From the IMG/VR virus record IMGVR_UViG_3300028883_000016, positions 1 to 45,720 of that record: a DNA stretch of 45,720 nucleotides. One strand, written 5' to 3'. Positions within the stretch are counted from its first letter, which is position 1; every line of letters begins with the position of its first letter. The notes under the pieces were generated by a model, which worked only from the letters and a program-made list of their open reading frames with translations, was not told the DNA's origin and made no database searches. The DNA comes from a virus. This document shows, piece by piece, positions 1 through 8,286 of the stretch. The position numbers and the translations under genes were made by a program.

Positions 1-126
1 TCTTAGTGCCAGCTGAGAAGATGAAGAGCTAACTGCAGCTCTTACATCCTCTTTCTTTGGATTGCTAGCTCCTCTGTACCACAACGCCGACAGGCTCTCT
101 GATGGATTGCCTCTACGTCTACTCAC
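1..126 (-). CDS. 5' part of the 98-aa gene (duplicate copy at contig end)
   Basis: Read leftward from a GTG at 126-124, this is the same coding sequence as the start of the 98-aa gene at 45719. It is cut by the contig start and is present only because of the 127-bp end repeat. Its GTG lies inside the last codons of the portal gene, in another frame, suggesting translational coupling. Confidence 0.6.
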   Translation of the reverse strand, partial: MSRRRGNPSESLSALWYRGASNPKKEDVRAAVSSSSSQLALR

Positions 127-127
127 C
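1..127. repeat. 127-bp direct repeat of contig ends, left copy
   Basis: Bases 1-127 match 45594-45720 exactly. A repeat of 127 bp equals a common assembler k-mer size, so it most likely marks circular closure of the assembly, not a physical terminal repeat. It holds the 3' end of the portal gene (stop at 119-121) and the first 42 codons of the 98-aa gene that continues at the right end of the window. Confidence 0.9.
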
Positions 128-1885
128 TAAATACTCCTGTGGTGCTGGTGTTTCATTATACTCACCAACTTCTTGTTGAGCTTCTGCCATACGCTTATCC
201 ATTTCAACCTTGTCATCCACAGCGGCGTAGTCAGATATAACACCCTTGTACCTATCTAACGCTAGCGTATTCTCTACAAGTGCTGCAAGCTCTACACTAC
301 TGATGTGCGGTTCGATCTTAGCCCACAGACCAGTGTTGGTCAAACCTGCTAGGTCTTGAATAAGAACACTCTGCTCAGCGAAGTGTCGTGCGCCAATAGG
401 CATGATCTTGCCAGAGGCTGTAAGATTCTCCTTGGAGATCTCAGAGAACGAACTAACACCAAGCTCTGTGTCTAGCGTACGAATAATCTCACCTGTATCC
501 ATCTTACGGCGAGCAAGCTCAAGCATGCTGTTAAGCAGTGGTTCAAGCAGCATCACCTCGAAGCGTGTGATCTTATCTTGGAAGATACGAGTAGAGGCAG
601 TCATTAACTGCTGCACCTCAAACTTGGTCTTCTCTCCGGGAGTACGAAAACCCATAGCTTCTCTTGGCGCGCCAGCATACTGCTCCATTCTCGATTCGAT
701 AAGTGCGATGTTGTTGTCAGCTTGGATAACACCAGCTAAGGTAGTGCCCATCTCTATAACATCACCGTCGTCACCGATATGAATCTCTGCGCCCGGAGCC
801 CACTCGAAGTCTTGCACGTCACCAATAATCTTCTTAGGTGGGTGAACAAGAAGATCCAAGGCATTAGCCTTAGAGTTCTCTAGGTGGTCAATCCTATACT
901 GCAGCCCAACAAGATTATCAAGAGGGCCCATAGCCCACAAGTTATCAGGGCGTGGACGCCAGCCTACCATATAGATCGGGGCGTGTGATAACCACGACTC
1001 CCATTCACCTTTGTACACAACGCAAGTTCTGTCCATTACCTGAATGCGTTGGTTGCGCAGGACTTCACCTGTGTCAGCATCTACGATGTCTCCCCAGTAC
1101 TCTAGGATCTCAATGGTTTGTGAACCTCTGTACCTTTCAATACTACCGTAACCAGCCTTCAACATGCTCTGGAGTTTTGGTATATCTGACGGAGAGATTT
1201 GACCCATGATAGATCGCAACTCGTTGTGCTTGGCAAGTGCCTTAGCAAAATCCCCTTCATGATCTTTGTCAGCGATACTCTGCGCCGTGCCTAGAGTGAT
1301 TACCTTGCGGATGATCTTATACGTAGAATAAAAGTCAGTAGCAGTAGGATCAAACACAATGTCGTATGGAGAGATGCGGACTGCCGCCGGGCCAACAAAG
1401 CCGGGGATTACTTCCTCGGTTGCTGGATCTACCTTAACTTCGGACACCCACTCCGGCATACTGAATGCCACGCCCCTGCAGATATAATCATACAGAAGTG
1501 CCTCAACAGTAGTACGGAAGCGCGGGTCTCGCGTCTTGGCCTGCATGTACGCCTCGATGATTCCACGAACTTCTTTTAGATCCGCGTCTCTGGTGTAACC
1601 TTCCCATCTCAACCAAGAGTTGTTTGGGAACAGCGCCGAATTATAATTGGCGTGCAGGTTATCCATGATCTGGCAGAGCTTTGGAAGAGTGGTGCTATTC
1701 ATCCACCCGCCATTAGCGTTGCTAGTTGTAGATGTGTCTGTCGCATACAGGTAGGAGTCTAACTCCTCCCACTCACTAAGCTTGCCCTGTCTCTGCTCGT
1801 CCAGAGTCTGCCACTGCTGGCCGATCTGTTCCGCGAGCTTTTCACTTGACAGCAGCTGTTCTATACGTAGCGCTATTTCACGCAT
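119..1885 (-). CDS. portal protein (head-tail connector)
   Basis: 588 aa. The product is the likely portal, the dodecameric ring at the capsid vertex through which DNA is packaged and ejected. Assignment rests on size, on position between large terminase and scaffold/capsid, and on general resemblance to podovirus portals (helix-rich N-terminus, acidic middle, long C-terminal helices, and a region near residue 400 rich in Met-Glu-Gln typical of portal crowns). I chose ATG 1885 because GGAGGAG lies 6 nt upstream; the frame stays open 51 codons further but that part lies inside the terminase gene. The start overlaps the terminase stop by 8 nt. Downstream, the GTG of the 98-aa gene overlaps its end. 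Portal function is a family inference; no catalytic residues exist to check. Confidence 0.8.
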   Translation of the reverse strand: MREIALRIEQLLSSEKLAEQIGQQWQTLDEQRQGKLSEWEELDSYLYATDTSTTSNANGGWMNSTTLPKLCQIMDNLHANYNSALFPNNSWLRWEGYTRDADLKEVRGIIEAYMQAKTRDPRFRTTVEALLYDYICRGVAFSMPEWVSEVKVDPATEEVIPGFVGPAAVRISPYDIVFDPTATDFYSTYKIIRKVITLGTAQSIADKDHEGDFAKALAKHNELRSIMGQISPSDIPKLQSMLKAGYGSIERYRGSQTIEILEYWGDIVDADTGEVLRNQRIQVMDRTCVVYKGEWESWLSHAPIYMVGWRPRPDNLWAMGPLDNLVGLQYRIDHLENSKANALDLLVHPPKKIIGDVQDFEWAPGAEIHIGDDGDVIEMGTTLAGVIQADNNIALIESRMEQYAGAPREAMGFRTPGEKTKFEVQQLMTASTRIFQDKITRFEVMLLEPLLNSMLELARRKMDTGEIIRTLDTELGVSSFSEISKENLTASGKIMPIGARHFAEQSVLIQDLAGLTNTGLWAKIEPHISSVELAALVENTLALDRYKGVISDYAAVDDKVEMDKRMAEAQQEVGEYNETPAPQEYLGE

Positions 1886-3419
1886 TGATGACTCCTCCGA
1901 ATCGTTTGTTATACACCAGCTTAGTGCGGGAAGCCACATCGCGCTTGGCTCGTGGTGCCACAGATATTTCAACGGCTGATGCAAGAGCATCCTTAATGTC
2001 GTCGTGCGCTGGTCGTGCCTGTATGATCTCTTCTTCAAGAAGGTTGGTCAGGCCGCCCTTAGCGTGACGGATAATACCATCTCTGTATCTAATTAACAGT
2101 ATGCTATCTACGCGCTCTTCTTTGGAACCCTGCTTGGCTGTTGGGTTGAAGTCGTCAATGACTAATGACTGCCCCGCCTTACGTACTCTGTCACGCAGAT
2201 CCTTAACAATAATCTTTTGTGCACCAGTAATCTCAGCACGCAGTTTCTTAAAGTTCCAGTAATCGTGACGATTCATGATATGCTCATAGTACACACTGAT
2301 ATCATCAGTCTTGAATCTATCAATGTCAAGCACGTAGATGAAGCCCTCTGGGTCTACACCAACAACTACAAGTGCCGTATAATCCGCCCGCGAACTCAGA
2401 GAGAACGCAAAGTCAATTGCAGCATATATGTTAAGAGGCGCTCCATTATGTGTCCAAGTACCATTAACTTTCTTAATACTTGCTGGCTCATAATATAGGA
2501 ATGCGTCTTTACTCATACGGCTGGATCCAACATCGTTTGGATCATTATAGTACTGAGCATGGAACTGTGTTACGTCTAGGTACTTAGCCTTGATCTTAGA
2601 AAGAACTCTATCATCGAAACCAAAGGACTTTCCATCTTCCCTAACTGTTCTGGGCCAGATGTACAATCCGTCTTCTTCAACAACTCGTTCAAACTTATCC
2701 CACACTGGCACATAGCCTATGATGTTATCCTCTTCGTCGTACTCAGGGATCTTCATCGGCAGCCACTTGCCATAAATATCTAGCGGGTGGTAGCGTGTAC
2801 CGCACGCCTTAGTAAAGCCGCCGGGGTTAAGCACAGACTCAATCTGCGACATTGCTGATTCTACTGTATGTCTACCTGTCTCAGTATAAGCGTTATCAGG
2901 AACCACTACGTCATCTGCGATAACTACGTCCGCGTGCCAACCAGTAGTGTTGGTAGTAAGACCGGCGGCGCTGACCGTATGATCTCGAACACCTTCTTCT
3001 TTACGCTTAGGGTGATCAAGTGAAAATGCCTTAGTCGCCCACTTCTCTCTCTTACCCTCTTCTGAATTAACCATCTCAGGCCAGTACTTCCTGTACTGCT
3101 TACAGGTGATCATATTCTTAATATCGTACAGCTGCTTCTCAGCAAGTTCAGATGTTGCAGAGATATACAAGATTGTAGTCTCTGGATGAGTTGTAATCCA
3201 CCACGCACACCATACAGCAATGCAATGCGACTTCATGTGTGCACGAGGTAGCAGTAGTAATTGGTCTACGTCGTACCGCTGTAACCAGCGAAACACGTCC
3301 TCATGTACCTGACCATACACGCGCATCGGATTAACCAAACACGCGAAGGTGTACAAATCATGCTCCGCAGCAGTGCGAATTATATTCTTTTGTTCTAGTG
3401 CCTCAGAGCGCCTTGACAT
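1878..3419 (-). CDS. terL: terminase large subunit (packaging ATPase/nuclease)
   Basis: 513 aa. Packages DNA into proheads with an N-terminal ATPase and a C-terminal RNase H-like nuclease. A divergent Walker A sits at residues 55-65 (LLLPRAHMKSH: the final KS is present, the usual Gly is replaced), a Walker B at 164-170 (DVVIADD), and a nuclease strand with AAIDFAF around residue 335, followed by DDIKDAL near the C-terminus as the second acidic cluster. Length fits podovirus large terminases. It follows the small terminase gene with a 6-nt gap and overlaps the portal start, so the packaging genes are translationally linked. Confident in function; the packaging type (headful or cohesive) cannot be read from the sequence. 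Confidence 0.93.
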   Translation of the reverse strand: MSRRSEALEQKNIIRTAAEHDLYTFACLVNPMRVYGQVHEDVFRWLQRYDVDQLLLLPRAHMKSHCIAVWCAWWITTHPETTILYISATSELAEKQLYDIKNMITCKQYRKYWPEMVNSEEGKREKWATKAFSLDHPKRKEEGVRDHTVSAAGLTTNTTGWHADVVIADDVVVPDNAYTETGRHTVESAMSQIESVLNPGGFTKACGTRYHPLDIYGKWLPMKIPEYDEEDNIIGYVPVWDKFERVVEEDGLYIWPRTVREDGKSFGFDDRVLSKIKAKYLDVTQFHAQYYNDPNDVGSSRMSKDAFLYYEPASIKKVNGTWTHNGAPLNIYAAIDFAFSLSSRADYTALVVVGVDPEGFIYVLDIDRFKTDDISVYYEHIMNRHDYWNFKKLRAEITGAQKIIVKDLRDRVRKAGQSLVIDDFNPTAKQGSKEERVDSILLIRYRDGIIRHAKGGLTNLLEEEIIQARPAHDDIKDALASAVEISVAPRAKRDVASRTKLVYNKRFGGVINA

Positions 3420-3425
3420 ATCACA

Positions 3426-3929
3426 TTACCTTTTAAGACCTTGAATAAGTTTCAAATCATTCGAGAACTCATTTTCAATCTCAGCTTCTTTCTTAAGCTG
3501 GCCTTGTACTTCTTCTTTGGAGGGCCTGCCCGCTTTACGCTTAGGCTTCCACCCCTCATCAGCTAAGTAACGAGCGGCAGCCATAGCACCTTTGCCGTTA
3601 GCCTTTACCTCTTCGATCTGCGCACCAATGCCTAAACTCACCAACTTGACAGCAAGTTCTTCTTGCCACCCCTGAATCATATTACGTAGCTGCTTGTTAC
3701 TACGCTGTAGTTCTAGCCAGTGCTCGAAGTTCTCAAGATAAGTAGTTGCAAATTTATAACCTGTGGGATCTTCACATGCAACGAAGAGGCGTCTGGCGGA
3801 CAAGTACGTCTTGCCGTCCTTAGTAATATCTTCTGGCTTAGTTGTGAAGATTGCATACCTTTGGTCATCAGTCAGTTCGTAGAACAAAGATTGCGTTAGA
3901 TACTTGCCATTTGCGCCTCTGTATTTCAT
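3426..3929 (-). CDS. probable terminase small subunit
   Basis: 167 aa, directly upstream of the large terminase. Small terminases bind the packaging site and load the motor. The protein is helical and charged, with a basic linker near residues 130-140 (KRKAGRPSKEEV, an AT-hook-like GRP within Arg/Lys) that could contact DNA. ATG 3929 is preceded by AAGGAAATCTT, a good ribosome site. A strong terminator for leftward transcription (3956-3987) lies just upstream, so this gene probably begins a separate late unit or depends on read-through. The call rests mostly on position and length; sequence resemblance alone is weak. Confidence 0.65.
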   Translation of the reverse strand: MKYRGANGKYLTQSLFYELTDDQRYAIFTTKPEDITKDGKTYLSARRLFVACEDPTGYKFATTYLENFEHWLELQRSNKQLRNMIQGWQEELAVKLVSLGIGAQIEEVKANGKGAMAAARYLADEGWKPKRKAGRPSKEEVQGQLKKEAEIENEFSNDLKLIQGLKR

Positions 3930-3955
3930 AAGATTTCCTTAAAAACCAATATTAC

Positions 3956-3987
3956 GAAAAAAAAGAAAAGGGGCGTAGCGCCCCTTT
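3956..3987 (-). terminator. intrinsic terminator after tailspike gene
   Basis: On the minus strand AAAGGGGCG and CGCCCCTTT form a 9-bp stem around a 3-nt loop, followed by a long T tract (TTTTCTTTTTTTTT). It sits 19 nt after the tailspike stop and before the small terminase. Confidence 0.9.
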
Positions 3988-4005
3988 AGGGCATGCGATG
4001 ACGCT

Positions 4006-6258
4006 TTAAAGCTCGTCTATAGTAGCACTCCAGTTCACATCAATTGATTCGGATACAGGAAAATTAGTTGCGTCGTCCGTGGCTATCGACGGCGTCAGCC
4101 CAGTAGCAGTAGCTGTTGCCGCAAGTGCAATACCTATACGATTTCCAACATAGCCTTTGTTAGTGCGCGACATAACTACGTTAGGATTGCGAGGATAAAT
4201 CCATTTGTACACAACTGGAGTTCCTTGAACAGAGGGAGCACTAGTCGAGGTAGTAAGCTGCTCTTGCCCAGACTGCTTTTGCATTCTGTGAGGGAAAGAA
4301 GTGTATGACGAAGCATTATGGTTAGCTAAGAACACAGTAGCAGGGCCGCCACGAGATTTAAGGTTATCAACGATAATAAAATCACTGTCAGCTGTACCAC
4401 TGTTCAGACGGGTAAACAAAACTTGCTGGTATGAGTCTACATCAATCTCTATATCTGAGACCTCTACGTTGATTTTGTGTGTCGATCCTCTGTTTTCTAC
4501 AGTCATTAACGAAGCAGTTGCACCGATATTTCTACCAAAAATACTTCCGCCTTTAACGCTAAGAGTCACATCCCCAATGGTTCTTGTGTCAATTGGAGAG
4601 CTATTTCCTCCAGCATCAATAATGCCGCGACTACCTGTAGACGGATCAATAACAGAATGGAATCTGCAGTTTATTGCGTATAACTCGCCCTCCAAAATCT
4701 CTGATGATAGTATGCACGGCCCCGCCAAAATACTTCCAATTCGGCAGTTAACATAACCATTATTTTTGCCCTGCCAAGTCGCCCCGCCGTATATCTCGCA
4801 ATTAACGTACTGGCTATCTTCGGTGTTACCATGGAAGTCGGCACAGTGTGTACCTGACGTTATGTCGTTACTAAGCGTAATATTTGAGAAGCGTAAGTCT
4901 CTGCACGGCACGGCACAGACATTGGCATCTCCGCCAGTTGTTATCGGGTGGCGGCGCGAGTAGATGTCACCACCAGTAATTCTGATAGTCTGGCTATTAG
5001 TAATAGCTATACCATAATCGTCACCGCCATACCCGCCATTAAAAATAGACGGCTCTATAATTGCACAGTTATATGAGCGCTGTACTGTTATACACGAGTT
5101 ATGTTTATGATTACTTTTGATATTCAAAAGCAGACTATCGCGGCAGAATTCCAAGTCTATTAAGCTGGTTGACACGTCTCCGTTTACTGTTAAGCCACTT
5201 ATATTAACAATAATAGCGTCTAGCCTGTAGACGTTAACATCAGCAATAGCGTAGTCATCGTATAAACCACCAGAAATAAGTGCAGTAGACGCAGATGTCC
5301 TACCAACACGGCAAAACTCTCCGGCAAAATAGTTCGTGCGAAATGTAGACCAGCTCGATTCTGCAGGATTGAAAATTATGAATACGTCATTTGGCTCTAG
5401 CGTTGGCTCGGAATCAAAAACTACAATACGCTCACCTTTTACTGCGTTAGCCCCTAGATTTTGAATCTGCTGTAAACTACCGGAAAACTTAGTCCACCAT
5501 CCTCCAGAAAAGACAGGAGAGGTGCAGTCAATAATAACACCGGGCACAGAGGTTATATTTATGCTTGCGCTGTGCGTAGAGCTTGAAAGGAATTTATAAA
5601 CTCCTGGTACAGAGAAGTGTACGTGTGCTGGAGATGTATTTAAAAGCGCCTGCCAGGCATCTGAATTGTCTGCTGATGATGGCAAAACCCCAAAAGTAGC
5701 GGGGGATACTGTGCCAGAGATAACAGCTTTAGCCTGAAGACCTAAACTTATTAGATCAATAAAAGACCCACCGTCGTCGGTACCTGTTCCGGCAGGAACT
5801 ATTTCGTATACGTTACCACCTCCATCTCCAGCGATAGAATAGCCAAGAGTTTCTACGGTGTCTCCAACACGTAAGTCTGATGCATCTACCAAGTACCGCG
5901 CCTCTGGATCTACACCAGACACCGCATCGAATGTTCTTGGATATGCTTTTAACTTTTCAATCTCATAACTAACAGTACCGGGGTCTCCATCATCAACGTG
6001 AGACAGCTTATCATCATCTGTTGTAAGAACACCAACTGGCACTACTGGAGTACCACCTAAATAAATAGTAGAGGCGCTCAAACGTCTTACATTATTAATG
6101 TCGTTGGAGTTCATATCCAGCTCTTGTTCTAGCTGGTTAGGCTCACCATCAATATTAAGGCGGAACAGTATATTACTATTGATCAACTCCTCAAGAGTGG
6201 AGAAGTTATTATCCAGTCGGGAATCCCCAAAGGATTTAAATAAACTAGCTTTGGACAT
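4006..6258 (-). CDS. tailspike / tail fibre protein with beta-helix body
   Basis: 750 aa. Likely receptor-binding tailspike. The N-terminal ~130 residues (LDNNFSTLEELI, then MNSNDINNVRRL) look like the particle-binding region of phage fibres. From about residue 190 the protein becomes rich in short repeats of Asn, Gly, Ile and Val (for example SINITSVPGVIIDC, IVNISGLTVNGD, LRFSNITLSND), the look of a right-handed parallel beta-helix as in polysaccharide-degrading spikes. The C-terminus (after ~680) is probably a separate trimerisation or binding domain. ATG 6258 follows GAGGTGCATC. The gene is the last in the tRNA-led unit and ends at a strong terminator. Whether it has lyase or hydrolase activity cannot be told. 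Confidence 0.8.
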   Translation of the reverse strand: MSKASLFKSFGDSRLDNNFSTLEELINSNILFRLNIDGEPNQLEQELDMNSNDINNVRRLSASTIYLGGTPVVPVGVLTTDDDKLSHVDDGDPGTVSYEIEKLKAYPRTFDAVSGVDPEARYLVDASDLRVGDTVETLGYSIAGDGGGNVYEIVPAGTGTDDGGSFIDLISLGLQAKAVISGTVSPATFGVLPSSADNSDAWQALLNTSPAHVHFSVPGVYKFLSSSTHSASINITSVPGVIIDCTSPVFSGGWWTKFSGSLQQIQNLGANAVKGERIVVFDSEPTLEPNDVFIIFNPAESSWSTFRTNYFAGEFCRVGRTSASTALISGGLYDDYAIADVNVYRLDAIIVNISGLTVNGDVSTSLIDLEFCRDSLLLNIKSNHKHNSCITVQRSYNCAIIEPSIFNGGYGGDDYGIAITNSQTIRITGGDIYSRRHPITTGGDANVCAVPCRDLRFSNITLSNDITSGTHCADFHGNTEDSQYVNCEIYGGATWQGKNNGYVNCRIGSILAGPCILSSEILEGELYAINCRFHSVIDPSTGSRGIIDAGGNSSPIDTRTIGDVTLSVKGGSIFGRNIGATASLMTVENRGSTHKINVEVSDIEIDVDSYQQVLFTRLNSGTADSDFIIVDNLKSRGGPATVFLANHNASSYTSFPHRMQKQSGQEQLTTSTSAPSVQGTPVVYKWIYPRNPNVVMSRTNKGYVGNRIGIALAATATATGLTPSIATDDATNFPVSESIDVNWSATIDEL

Positions 6259-6266
6259 GATGCACC

Positions 6267-6902
6267 TCAGTCATAAAGCTCGATTGTTAGAGGGCCCTGA
6301 TACCAAGTGGCCGTTGTAACTAATCTTGTCGGGCCAGTTGTATCTTCGTTAATTATGCGATACATATAAACGCTGTTCTTCCACAACACACGTTCAACCC
6401 CTGCTGCAAATGTTTCTCTTACAACACCACGATTTCCTAGAGATGTTGTGCCAAGCGAGTGGACTTGCGGGCCAACCGGAGTACCAGCAGAAGATACTGT
6501 GGCTCCTGCAATAATGGAGAAGTCTTGGGGATTGGCGTTCTCATCGTTATAGTTATAAATGGTTTGCGCAGTACCACCAGTGTAAACCGGATCGCGGAAC
6601 CACTGTGTACTTAGTCCTGCTGATTCAAACTCATTTAGGATATCCTTCATTAGGATATTGTAATCACCTACCACAACAATAATGTCAAGCGCCGCACCAG
6701 CGGCAAGTGTCGGAAGATAAATAGACCCAAGGAACTGTGACCCGGTCTTGGAGTTATTAGAAGTGAAGGGCTCAGTCACAAAAGCCTCTTGTCCAAATAC
6801 CATATCCTTAGATGGCGTAACAGGAAACTTTACGTCATCATCTGCACTAACTGAATTCTTTAGAACATGGTTGATGAGGTCCGGAGTTGATGTGCGAGCC
6901 AT
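6267..6902 (-). CDS. putative structural protein next to tailspike
   Basis: 211 aa, no family recognised. The protein is rich in Gly, Thr, Ala and aromatic beta-prone stretches (LAAGAALDIIVVVGDYNIL; LGTTSLGNRGVV), with few charged runs, as in small virion or fibre-associated proteins. It begins at ATG 6902; the frame continues 14 codons upstream but without a better ribosome site. It ends 8 nt before the tailspike start, so the two are co-transcribed and may interact, for example as an adaptor or head fibre. Function is inferred from position only. Confidence 0.6.
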   Translation of the reverse strand: MARTSTPDLINHVLKNSVSADDDVKFPVTPSKDMVFGQEAFVTEPFTSNNSKTGSQFLGSIYLPTLAAGAALDIIVVVGDYNILMKDILNEFESAGLSTQWFRDPVYTGGTAQTIYNYNDENANPQDFSIIAGATVSSAGTPVGPQVHSLGTTSLGNRGVVRETFAAGVERVLWKNSVYMYRIINEDTTGPTRLVTTATWYQGPLTIELYD

Positions 6903-7006
6903 AATAACTACCTTGGTAAGTGTGTGCTGAAAAGGGTGGCGCATCCACTGCGCCTGTCGGGTAATTCACAACCAGCACTCAATGAGCGCCCGCTGCCTCC
7001 AATACT

Positions 7007-7204
7007 TTATTCTACCTCAACAAACTCAGTTGTTAGAGATACTAGCTTTGCATAAGCGTCATCATCTATAATGACATAAGCCACATGGTCTTTGCCTATA
7101 CCAACTGTTGCCATCTTATGGCCCTCAGCCAGCGTGATAACTCTTGGAGCCTCAGCAAGACTAACCTTGCTCAAAAGTATGTCAAGTATAACCGCTTCAT
7201 TCAT
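7007..7204 (-). CDS. small hypothetical protein
   Basis: 65 aa, acidic C-terminus (TTEFVEVE), no recognised domain. It is the first coding gene after the three tRNAs and is likely on the same transcript. ATG 7204 is preceded by GAGAGTC. About 100 nt separate it from the next gene; that spacer holds no clear ORF. Confidence 0.55.
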   Translation of the reverse strand: MNEAVILDILLSKVSLAEAPRVITLAEGHKMATVGIGKDHVAYVIIDDDAYAKLVSLTTEFVEVE

Positions 7205-7226
7205 AAAAGACTCTCAGTATCAATGT

Positions 7227-7303
7227 TGGCACCCCCAATAGGGTTCGAACCTATAACCTACGGTGTAGAAGACCGCTGTTCTATCCAATTGAACTATGGG
7301 GGT
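7227..7303 (-). tRNA. tRNA-Arg (anticodon TCT)
   Basis: 77 nt on the minus strand including an encoded CCA. Acceptor ACCCCCA pairs with TGGGGGT; the anticodon loop CTTCTAC reads TCT (AGA codons); the T loop TTCGAAC is canonical. It is last of three tandem tRNAs, 5 nt after tRNA-Trp. Confidence 0.95.
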
Positions 7304-7308
7304 ATTAC

Positions 7309-7383
7309 TGGCGGCCTAGTGAGGATTTGAACCCCAACCACAAGGTTTTGGAGACCTGTATGCTACCGTTACAACACTAAGCC
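7309..7383 (-). tRNA. tRNA-Trp (anticodon CCA)
   Basis: 75 nt on the minus strand with encoded 3' CCA. Acceptor GGCTTAG pairs with CTAGGCC (one G-U). Anticodon loop CTCCAAA gives CCA. The anticodon stem has a C-U mismatch at its base (27-43) and the D stem is weak, so it is slightly degenerate, but the T arm is intact. Confidence 0.92.
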
Positions 7384-7391
7384 ATTTTAAT

Positions 7392-7467
7392 TGGTGCATC
7401 CCCGTGGTATCGAACCACGTCCTCCAGCTTTTCAAACTGGCGCTTCTACCTAGTTAGCTTGAGATGC
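7392..7467 (-). tRNA. tRNA-Phe (anticodon GAA)
   Basis: 76 nt on the minus strand with encoded CCA. Acceptor GCATCTC pairs with GGGATGC (one U-G). Anticodon stem CCAGT/GCTGG with loop TTGAAAA gives GAA. First gene of the leftward late unit, about 100 nt downstream of the promoter element at 7574-7606. Confidence 0.95.
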
Positions 7468-7573
7468 TAAACCCAAATGGTCACTCCATGATAATTAACA
7501 TAACAGAGGGAATGACTCAGAAACTTAATATAGAGAATCCCGCGTAATATTCGTTGTGCGTTTTATGCGTCTC

Positions 7574-7606
7574 TCATATACTAGCTTAGTCAAATAATTG
7601 TGACAT
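7574..7606 (-). promoter_or_regulatory. promoter element for tRNA/late unit (TGTCACA-N9-CTAAGCTA type)
   Basis: The minus strand reads ATGTCACAATTATTT, two bases, CTAAGCTA, then GTATATGAG. Two other copies at 18190-18220 and 27820-27850 keep the same bases and spacing upstream of operons. Transcription would run leftward into tRNA-Phe. It is either a phage sigma promoter or a sigma70 promoter (GTCACA-17-TATAT-like) with a bound activator. Confidence 0.8.
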
Positions 7607-7707
7607 CGTGTAAAGAAATGTATTAACTTTGTAATCTCTTAACGGGGACATTGAAATCCTGTAATTTACCGGAGAAATTGTTTAGTCGTGGCATGCAATA
7701 GAAGGAA

Positions 7708-7731
7708 CCCCCCGGCCCCCCTTATACCCCC
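7708..7731. other. C-rich tract (G-quadruplex potential on minus strand)
   Basis: Runs of six, six and five C are separated by GG and TTATA. The minus strand therefore has three long G runs that could form a quadruplex by splitting a run. It lies between the divergent promoters, outside any gene. Confidence 0.5.
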
Positions 7732-8079
7732 TTAAGGCTCTGGCTCCCGCCGATTCATTATAGCACGTGCTAGGATCGCTGTCTATAGTGCAATGGTCTA
7801 ATTGCCAATGAGTGCTTATAGTGTCATGATGAAAGGTTTGCTTTTATATGTGAGTTATATTAGTCATCCCTGATGAAAACAGGTAGCCGCGTCGCGTGGC
7901 GTGGGATTATTTATAGTTACGTGCTTTGTGCTTAGCTCGCTAATGGGGGGGATCACTCGCCAACCCGCATAGCTACGGGCATCCTTGCCCTTCGCTCAAA
8001 TTATTTTTAAAAAAGACTGGACATCTGATTTGTACCCGACTACTATTGTAATCGTTCCCTGATACGAGGGACACTGATT

Positions 8080-8118
8080 AGGGATTGACAACCCTGATCT
8101 ATTGCCCTACTATGTAGG
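8080..8118 (+). promoter_or_regulatory. early promoter P1 (sigma70 type)
   Basis: TTGACA at 8085-8090, 17-bp spacer, TACTAT at 8108-8113. The -35 is flanked by AGGG/CCCT and the -10 lies within the inverted repeat CCTAC-TAT-GTAGG (8106-8118), an operator-like arrangement. The expected start lies at about 8120, right before boxA1. Confidence 0.85.
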
Positions 8119-8121
8119 CAC

Positions 8122-8134
8122 GCTCTTTAACAAT
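8122..8134 (+). promoter_or_regulatory. rrn-like boxA1
   Basis: GCTCTTTAACAAT matches the boxA of enterobacterial rRNA leaders (TGCTCTTTAACAA), which binds NusB-NusE for antitermination. It begins within a few bases of the P1 start. Confidence 0.8.
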
Positions 8135-8286
8135 ATGATCTGAATCACCCTTGCCCGTGGTGGGCGTGTCTGAGCCTAGTCAGTAGAAAGGCGTTAAACC
8201 CACAACCACACGTGACATTGTGAAAGGCTTAGTGTACTGGCAATGTGTTAGTTGCTATGACCGGAAACATAAAAGCATATAGGGTG

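Noticed and set aside
1-127. True physical direct terminal repeat
   Set aside because: Length is 127 bp, equal to a common assembler k-mer; T7-type repeats are usually longer and would be collapsed or given as coverage change. Kept as an assembly mark only.
1886-2038. N-terminal extension of the portal frame by 51 codons
   Set aside because: It lies inside the large terminase gene, while ATG 1885 has GGAGGAG at ideal spacing.
7892-7960. Copy of the shared promoter motif near CTTAGCTCGCTAAT
   Set aside because: The CTAAGCTA block is not matched and the TGTYACA half is absent at the right spacing.
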